Shown here: piece by piece, positions 6,594-10,251 of the stretch
Layout: each line of letters begins with the position of its first letter
Position numbering within the stretch: position 1 is the first letter of the stretch
NCBI GenBank assembly: GCA_964572225.1
Contig: CAZNFR010000107.1
Span: forward strand, 1-10,251
Source: CAZNFR01 sp964572225
GTDB lineage: Bacteria; Bacteroidota; Bacteroidia; Bacteroidales; GCA-2748055
Direction of reading: 5' to 3'
Length of the DNA stretch: 10,251 bases
Notes under the pieces: model-generated
Seen by the model: only the letters and a program-made list of their open reading frames with translations
What the model was told of the DNA's origin: nothing
Database searches by the model: none
Translations under genes and position numbers: made by a program

Positions 6594-7286
6594 CTATTCT
6601 TTTTTATTGCCCAGCTTATTCATGATCCGGCTGCTTAGTGAATGAAGCAGATTGATATCATCCGAACCAAGCATGGACAAGCGTTCCAGAATCCTGCCTC
6701 TCAAAGGCATCTGTTCCGGGATTTCGATGATATCCATGATGGAATTAATCCTGGCTTTTAGCTCCGAATAACTTGGTATTTCCGGATCTTCCTGATCGGA
6801 TACTATGGGCTCAAGACCCGATAGTTCATATGCAAACAGCATAGCTGCCTGCGATAAATTAAGGGATGGATAGGAATGTACCAGTGGAATCGTTGAAGCT
6901 ACATCGCAGTGAAGTAATATTTCGTTGGGAAGGCCTGACTCTTCCGTTCCGAAAATGATTCCGGCTTTGTTTATCTGATCAGATTTGGAAAGCAGGCTCT
7001 TTCTGATTTGAGCGGGTGTGATATAATCACTTTTTGGGGTCCGTTTGCGGGCGGTTGTGCCGACAATATAATCCAGGTCCTTGATGCAATCGTAAAAATC
7101 GTCATAGACCTTTGCATTTTCAAGAATATCCCGGGAACCGTGTGCCAGCATTTTGGCTTCTTCGCTTAGGTGGTCGCAGGGCCTGATGAGCCTTAGTTCA
7201 GTGAACCCCATGGTTTTCAACGCCCGGGCTGCAGCGCCAATGTTTCCCGGAGTACCTGGTTGGTATAGGATAAATGTAAGGTTCAT
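6594..7286 (-). CDS. trmJ: tRNA (cytidine/uridine-2'-O-)-methyltransferase, TrmJ type (SPOUT)
   Basis: A 230-residue SPOUT-fold RNA 2'-O-methyltransferase. The three family motifs are intact: NIGAAARALKTMGF (15-28) with the catalytic-type Arg21, IFGTEESGLPNEIL (111-124), and the S-adenosylmethionine-knot region YPSLNLSQAAMLFAYEL (139-155). ARKRTP at 79-84 also matches TrmJ. The C-terminal extension (about 165-230) is the helical part found in TrmJ, which methylates ribose 32 in the tRNA anticodon loop in E. coli. A TrmH/SpoU relative with another target is possible but the motifs favour TrmJ. The ATG at 7286 must be right because the first beta strand starts at residue 3. The leader is unusual: the T-tract of the upstream gene's terminator ends only 7 nt before this ATG, and I see no Shine-Dalgarno sequence. 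Confidence 0.87.
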   Translation of the reverse strand: MNLTFILYQPGTPGNIGAAARALKTMGFTELRLIRPCDHLSEEAKMLAHGSRDILENAKVYDDFYDCIKDLDYIVGTTARKRTPKSDYITPAQIRKSLLSKSDQINKAGIIFGTEESGLPNEILLHCDVASTIPLVHSYPSLNLSQAAMLFAYELSGLEPIVSDQEDPEIPSYSELKARINSIMDIIEIPEQMPLRGRILERLSMLGSDDINLLHSLSSRIMNKLGNKKE

Positions 7287-7293
7287 TTATGAT

Positions 7294-7322
7294 AAAAAAA
7301 GAGACGCAACTATGTGCGTCTC
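7294..7322 (-). terminator. Intrinsic terminator of the beta-helix gene, inside the trmJ leader
   Basis: On the minus strand an 8-bp perfect stem (GAGACGCA/TGCGTCTC, 7301-7308 with 7315-7322) with a 6-base loop (7309-7314) is followed at once by seven T residues (7294-7300). It begins 22 nt after the beta-helix stop codon. It is a textbook Rho-independent terminator, with the oddity that the next co-directional gene, trmJ, starts only 7 nt past the T-tract. Confidence 0.88.
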
Positions 7323-7344
7323 GTTATCTTTTGGATTAAAACGT

Positions 7345-8790
7345 TTACCTGAAAACCACGATCCGTGTTTTAAATTCAGAGCGTTTATCGGAGAGTATTC
7401 TCAGGAAATATACTCCCGGCGCAATGTCGGCAGGCAAATAGAAAGACCCGGAGGAATTTACTTCCATTCCCCTGATTTGCCCCGCAGGTGTGATCAGTTC
7501 GACAGAGCTGACGGTTTCATCCTGACTGTCCAGCTGAATGATTTCACCTGATCTTGCCGGATTTGGATAAACCGCCGGTGAAAAACTTTCATCCACACTG
7601 ATTTTTCCACCTGTATAGGTCCCGTAAATGTATTCGTTGTTGGATTCCATCAGGGTTCCATTGGAATAAACGTAGAGCACGTGGTCGGTCCCTTCAGTAA
7701 CATAAAAGCGGTTGTTTTTTACTTCCGCGGTTGCTGCTCCAACATTTATGGTAGGATCTGTGGATCCGTTTGAGAAAACATTATTCGCAATATAGGCTGT
7801 TGCATCGGAAGGGAGAACGATGGCCGTAGCCTCGGTTTCAAACACATTATTTTGGAAATAAACCGGAAAACCGGCATAGGTAATAACCGAGTAGCCCGAG
7901 ACAAATCCACGAAAGGTGTTCCCTCTAACGATCAGACTCCGCATACTTGATTTGACATAAATACCTGAAGTGGCATTGTAATCAGGATAAAGGTCAAAGT
8001 TGGAGCCAATAAAGGTGTTGTTTTCAACCAGGGCACTGTCCTGACGGTTTCCTCCCCCTTCCTTGGTAATGCCTTCGCCAATGATCAGACAGAATTTGTT
8101 TCCGGAAGCAGAGCGATCCAGAATGTTGTTCCGGATAATGCTGTATCCCTGATCATTGGAAATCTGAATATTATCTCCACCGGCCACCGTTTCAGGTCCT
8201 TCAAAATAACCCATGTTGGACTCATAGATATGACAGCCTTCAACGGTTATTCCATTGGTATTCTCGGTATAGATCCCATCATCCCAGGTATTATAAATTG
8301 TTGTATTGGTAATGTAATTCCTGGTGTCGGTATTAAAGATCCGGATCCCCCATTCCATACCATGAAACTCACAATTATCAACCTTAAGTGAACCATTATA
8401 CCAATGTGAAATTGCACATATGGCGGTCCTATCATCCGATTTCATCTCCAGGTTCTTAACCGTTAGATTCCCCTTAATTGACTCAATCATTTTAAACTTA
8501 GCTGTGGCATGGATAACCGGCTTTTTGCCATCTCCGTAGGCATCGAGGGTAACATTTGCAGCCTGTGGAGCAATCCGTTTATCAATGTTTAAGCGGGTGT
8601 CCCGCTTGAGGTAATAGGTAGTGTTTTCTTCCCAGTAAACTTCATCGAAATTTGCCCAGGGATTGGAAATGCTTCCGTTCCGGTTCGAAGCGGTATTCTC
8701 CGGATCAATGTACTTTTCCTTTTGAGCATTTAGATTTGTAATACCGCTAACAATCAATACTAACAACAGTAAGGTCCTGACTCTTTTCAT
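7345..8790 (-). CDS. Secreted right-handed parallel beta-helix protein with T9SS sorting domain
   Basis: A 481-residue protein. Residues 1-22 are a Sec signal peptide (basic start, hydrophobic core, likely cleavage after NLNA). Residues about 75-395 show repeating turns rich in Asn and Gly with patterns such as ITVEGCHIYESN, YSIIRNNILDRS, SALVENNTFIGS, LIVRGNTFRGF and AYIANNVFSNG, characteristic of parallel beta-helix (PbH1) repeats found in pectate lyases, alginate lyases and related proteins. WDDGIY (169-174) and GGDNIQISND (204-213) lie on the face where such lyases often keep their active site, but I cannot assign a polysaccharide lyase family. The C-terminal 75 residues, from YPNPARSGEIIQL, form a T9SS sorting domain. 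A strong Shine-Dalgarno sequence precedes the ATG, and the gene ends in a good intrinsic terminator. Likely role: surface or secreted polysaccharide binding or cleavage. Confidence 0.87.
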   Translation of the reverse strand: MKRVRTLLLLVLIVSGITNLNAQKEKYIDPENTASNRNGSISNPWANFDEVYWEENTTYYLKRDTRLNIDKRIAPQAANVTLDAYGDGKKPVIHATAKFKMIESIKGNLTVKNLEMKSDDRTAICAISHWYNGSLKVDNCEFHGMEWGIRIFNTDTRNYITNTTIYNTWDDGIYTENTNGITVEGCHIYESNMGYFEGPETVAGGDNIQISNDQGYSIIRNNILDRSASGNKFCLIIGEGITKEGGGNRQDSALVENNTFIGSNFDLYPDYNATSGIYVKSSMRSLIVRGNTFRGFVSGYSVITYAGFPVYFQNNVFETEATAIVLPSDATAYIANNVFSNGSTDPTINVGAATAEVKNNRFYVTEGTDHVLYVYSNGTLMESNNEYIYGTYTGGKISVDESFSPAVYPNPARSGEIIQLDSQDETVSSVELITPAGQIRGMEVNSSGSFYLPADIAPGVYFLRILSDKRSEFKTRIVVFR

Positions 8791-8799
8791 TCGTTTTCT

Positions 8800-8805
8800 C
8801 CTCCT
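8800..8805 (-). promoter_or_regulatory. Shine-Dalgarno sequence of the beta-helix gene
   Basis: AGGAGG on the minus strand (plus-strand CCTCCT), 9 nt before the ATG at 8788-8790, within a purine-rich AAAGGAGGAGAAAA context. It supports this start codon and suggests efficient translation. Confidence 0.65.
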
Positions 8806-8849
8806 TTAAAATCCGCAATAACAATACTAACAACTAAAAAATAAAGCGG

Positions 8850-8857
8850 CAAAAATA
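8850..8857 (-). promoter_or_regulatory. Candidate Bacteroidota -7 promoter box for the beta-helix gene
   Basis: TATTTTTG on the minus strand is an exact match to the TAnnTTTG -7 consensus of the primary sigma factor of Bacteroidota. It sits 59 nt upstream of the beta-helix start codon, leaving room for a roughly 50-nt leader with the Shine-Dalgarno sequence. No good TTG -33 element appears at the usual spacing, so it is a candidate only. Confidence 0.45.
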
Positions 8858-8944
8858 TAACTATTTGTAATTGGAACTCAGGGTTAGGTTTATAAATTAA
8901 ATCTGAATAACCAATTGCTTCTGCAATACTAAATAATTGAACGG

Positions 8945-8962
8945 AACTTTCATATGAAAGTT
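8945..8962. promoter_or_regulatory. Perfect 18-bp palindrome, candidate operator
   Basis: AACTTTCATATGAAAGTT is fully self-complementary with no central spacer. It lies about 88 bp upstream of the candidate -7 box of the beta-helix gene and about 190 bp beyond the FAD-oxidoreductase stop. Length and symmetry suit the site of a dimeric regulator. Which regulator is unknown. Confidence 0.45.
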
Positions 8963-8996
8963 ATCAAGGGGAAAATCGGGGGTATAAAATGTCTGT

Positions 8997-9024
8997 TTTA
9001 ACCCGTTGAAGTTTTGGGGTTAAA
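8997..9024 (-). terminator. Weak hairpin downstream of the FAD-oxidoreductase gene
   Basis: TTTAACCC (8997-9004) pairs perfectly with GGGTTAAA (9017-9024) across a 12-base loop, about 127 nt after the stop codon on the minus strand. There is no T-tract after it, so it is a poor intrinsic terminator and may instead be a processing site or a chance repeat. Confidence 0.25.
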
Positions 9025-9133
9025 TATCAGTAGATCAACTATGTAAGCTAGTAAATACTATCTATAAAGAACGATTATAAATTACATGTATTTACATTTG
9101 TAGATAATTATGTTTAGCAGCGGAATTGTTTAG

Positions 9134-9157
9134 GGATTAAGAGTCCCATTTTAATCC
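9134..9157 (-). terminator. Hairpin overlapping the stop codon of the FAD-oxidoreductase gene
   Basis: GGATTAA (9134-9140) and TTAATCC (9151-9157) form a perfect 7-bp inverted repeat with a 10-base loop. The stop codon (9151-9153) is inside one arm. There is no T-tract on the minus strand, so termination is doubtful; an RNA-stabilising role at the 3' end is possible. Confidence 0.3.
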
Positions 9158-10251
9158 TTTACAGGGACCAACAACAGGGCATCGGCGGTTACCGGTTTTG
9201 CATTTCCACCGGCATAGATGGTCAGGTGATCACCTTCCCTGAATCTATAGATTCCCAATTCTATCCAGTCGTATGCATGATCATTGAAGTTATGGGTATG
9301 CGTACTGAGCTGTCCTTCGGTTGAGACTTCCACCTTTACTTCTTCATCATAGCTGTCGTAACGTTCTTTTCCCCAGGGAATTCTTGGAACATAGAGATAT
9401 GCAGCGTACCTTCCTTCTTTGCCTTGAAGATTGGGTTTGAAGGTAAATTCGGCATTTTCGTTTCCAGGCATCCAGAGCATGTGATCGGCTTTGTTCTGAC
9501 CCATCCATAAGCTTGTCAGTTCCCAGTCACCCTGGTATTCTACCTGTTCAGAGTCTGAATTGTCAATGATAATATCTGGTTTGCTTCCATCCTGCAAGGG
9601 GTCCTTTTCGAGTCTCTCAACCAGCCCTTCAATATCAACGTCATGAACAGAGGTTTTCCCGGCATCCAGGGCATTGCTTGCCGCCAGTCCGGAGACCTGG
9701 CCCAGGACCATGAATACCGGTTCCATCCGGATAGAGCCGAAGGCAATATGGGAAGCAGAGAGGCAGACAGGAACGAAGATATTCTCACACTCTCCTTTTT
9801 TAGGGATCAGGGAACGGTATGATATTTCATAAGGGGGGAAGTCCCCGATCTGAACATCTCCTTCATTTTTCACCATCCCGTTTACCACAATTCTCTGGCA
9901 ATTATGTGAATCCATGGTATAGGCCGCCAGTCCGATACCATCCTCCACGGTACTGTCTCCCATGCAGTTATGCTCTGTCATTACATATTCCCCTATCATC
10001 CTCCGGGCTTCTCTTACGTACATCTGGTGCGGAAAATGATTATTATCGGTAAACTCATCGGCAGCCCAACCCCATTCATTCATTTGTGCCCGGATTTCAG
10101 GAGTCATTCCTTCATCGTTGGCCATAAAATAGAGGAGCCCACGAATATAATTCTCCACTTCAAGAGCAATTTCTTTTCTTGTATCATAATCGGCTTCCGG
10201 ATATTCCCAATTCATTCCAATGCCATCGGTGGAAAAGGGGCCTTTGTTATT
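9151..10251 (-). CDS. FAD-dependent oxidoreductase with golvesin-like C-terminal domain, 5' partial
   Basis: The frame stays open to the window edge (12 further codons reading NNKGPFSTDGIG before the Met at 10215), so the N-terminus with the FAD-binding GxGxxG motif is outside and about 366 residues are visible. The blocks FPHQMYVREARRMIGEYVMTEHNC, AAYTMDSHNCQRIVVNGMV, FPPYEISYRSLIPKKGECENIFVPVCLSASHIAFGSIRMEPVFMVLGQ are typical of the large FAD-dependent oxidoreductase family (FAD_oxidored type) found in many Bacteroidota polysaccharide loci. After an Ile/Asp-rich linker, visible residues about 229-364 form a beta-rich domain (WMGQNKADHMLWMPG, AAYLYVPRIPW, HAYDWIELGIYRFREGDHLTIY) that looks like the golvesin/xanthan-lyase C-terminal module thought to bind carbohydrate. 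Substrate is unknown. The gene's promoter lies outside the window. Confidence 0.85.
   Translation of the reverse strand, partial: NNKGPFSTDGIGMNWEYPEADYDTRKEIALEVENYIRGLLYFMANDEGMTPEIRAQMNEWGWAADEFTDNNHFPHQMYVREARRMIGEYVMTEHNCMGDSTVEDGIGLAAYTMDSHNCQRIVVNGMVKNEGDVQIGDFPPYEISYRSLIPKKGECENIFVPVCLSASHIAFGSIRMEPVFMVLGQVSGLAASNALDAGKTSVHDVDIEGLVERLEKDPLQDGSKPDIIIDNSDSEQVEYQGDWELTSLWMGQNKADHMLWMPGNENAEFTFKPNLQGKEGRYAAYLYVPRIPWGKERYDSYDEEVKVEVSTEGQLSTHTHNFNDHAYDWIELGIYRFREGDHLTIYAGGNAKPVTADALLLVPVKD

Larger units (their letters stand above)
8791..9150. other. 360-bp AT-rich gene-free region with clustered sequence motifs
   Basis: I see no coding sequence here. From low to high coordinates it holds the leader and promoter candidate of the beta-helix gene, two of three copies of CAATACTAA (8822-8830, 8924-8932), a perfect 18-bp palindrome (8945-8962), and an 8-bp inverted repeat with 12-base loop (8997-9004/9017-9024). 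The start of a further inverted repeat at 9134-9157 reaches the end of the FAD-oxidoreductase gene. A TACATTTG box on the plus strand (9093-9100) faces no plus-strand gene in the window. Confidence 0.6.

Noticed and set aside
7153..7551. 132-codon plus-strand frame across the trmJ start and the beta-helix end
   Set aside because: Antisense to two well-supported genes and it runs through the intrinsic terminator; no domain seen.
9093..9100. TACATTTG, a perfect -7 box on the plus strand
   Set aside because: No plus-strand gene follows it in the window, and the box is short enough to arise by chance in AT-rich DNA.
1..10251. CRISPR array, tRNA, rRNA or insertion sequence
   Set aside because: I saw no regularly spaced repeats, no tRNA-like clover-leaf, no rRNA segments and no transposase-like protein in any frame.

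Overview
The window looks like chromosomal DNA of a Bacteroidota species, probably an environmental polysaccharide degrader of the order Marinilabiliales or a relative. The evidence is two proteins with C-terminal type IX secretion (T9SS) sorting domains, a GH26 lipoprotein, an FAD-oxidoreductase/golvesin-type protein common in polysaccharide-degrading Bacteroidota, moderate GC with AT-rich intergenic DNA, and a perfect TAnnTTTG-type promoter box. The order-level placement is inference. I see no rRNA, tRNA, CRISPR array, transposase or integrase.

Layout. (1) 1-1301, plus strand: the 3' part of a secreted beta-propeller protein with an Asp-box and a T9SS sorting tail. (2) 1306-3728, minus strand, transcribed from high to low coordinates: CsbD, AI-2E family permease, YtxH protein, two-helix holin-X-like protein and a 73-residue basic protein. 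This resembles an envelope or general-stress cluster. (3) 3729-4006: divergent promoter region with an interrupted 17-bp palindrome. (4) 4007-4651, plus: flavin reductase-like FMN-binding protein. (5) 4641-5447, minus: stand-alone FRG-domain protein, overlapping the flavin reductase tail to tail. (6) 5598-6590, plus: GH26 (beta-mannanase-type) lipoprotein. (7) 6594-7286, minus: TrmJ-type tRNA methyltransferase. (8) 7345-8790, minus: secreted right-handed beta-helix protein with a T9SS tail, followed by a perfect intrinsic terminator that runs almost into the trmJ start codon. (9) 8791-9150: a gene-free AT-rich stretch with a promoter candidate, a perfect 18-bp palindrome, a repeated CAATACTAA motif and two weak hairpins. 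(10) 9151-10251, minus: the 3' part of an FAD-dependent oxidoreductase with a golvesin-like C-terminal domain, cut by the window edge.

How it fits together. The secreted or surface proteins (propeller, GH26 lipoprotein, beta-helix protein, FAD/golvesin protein) suit a cell that binds and processes polysaccharides, but there is no SusC/SusD pair, so this is not a canonical polysaccharide utilization locus. The stress cluster and trmJ are housekeeping or accessory. No clearly new multi-gene system stands out. The points most worth a second look are the terminator that fills the trmJ leader, the YtxH/holin-X/small-basic-protein arrangement that parallels enterobacterial yqjD-yqjE-yqjK, the palindromes in two promoter regions, and three tail-to-tail junctions with almost no spacing.
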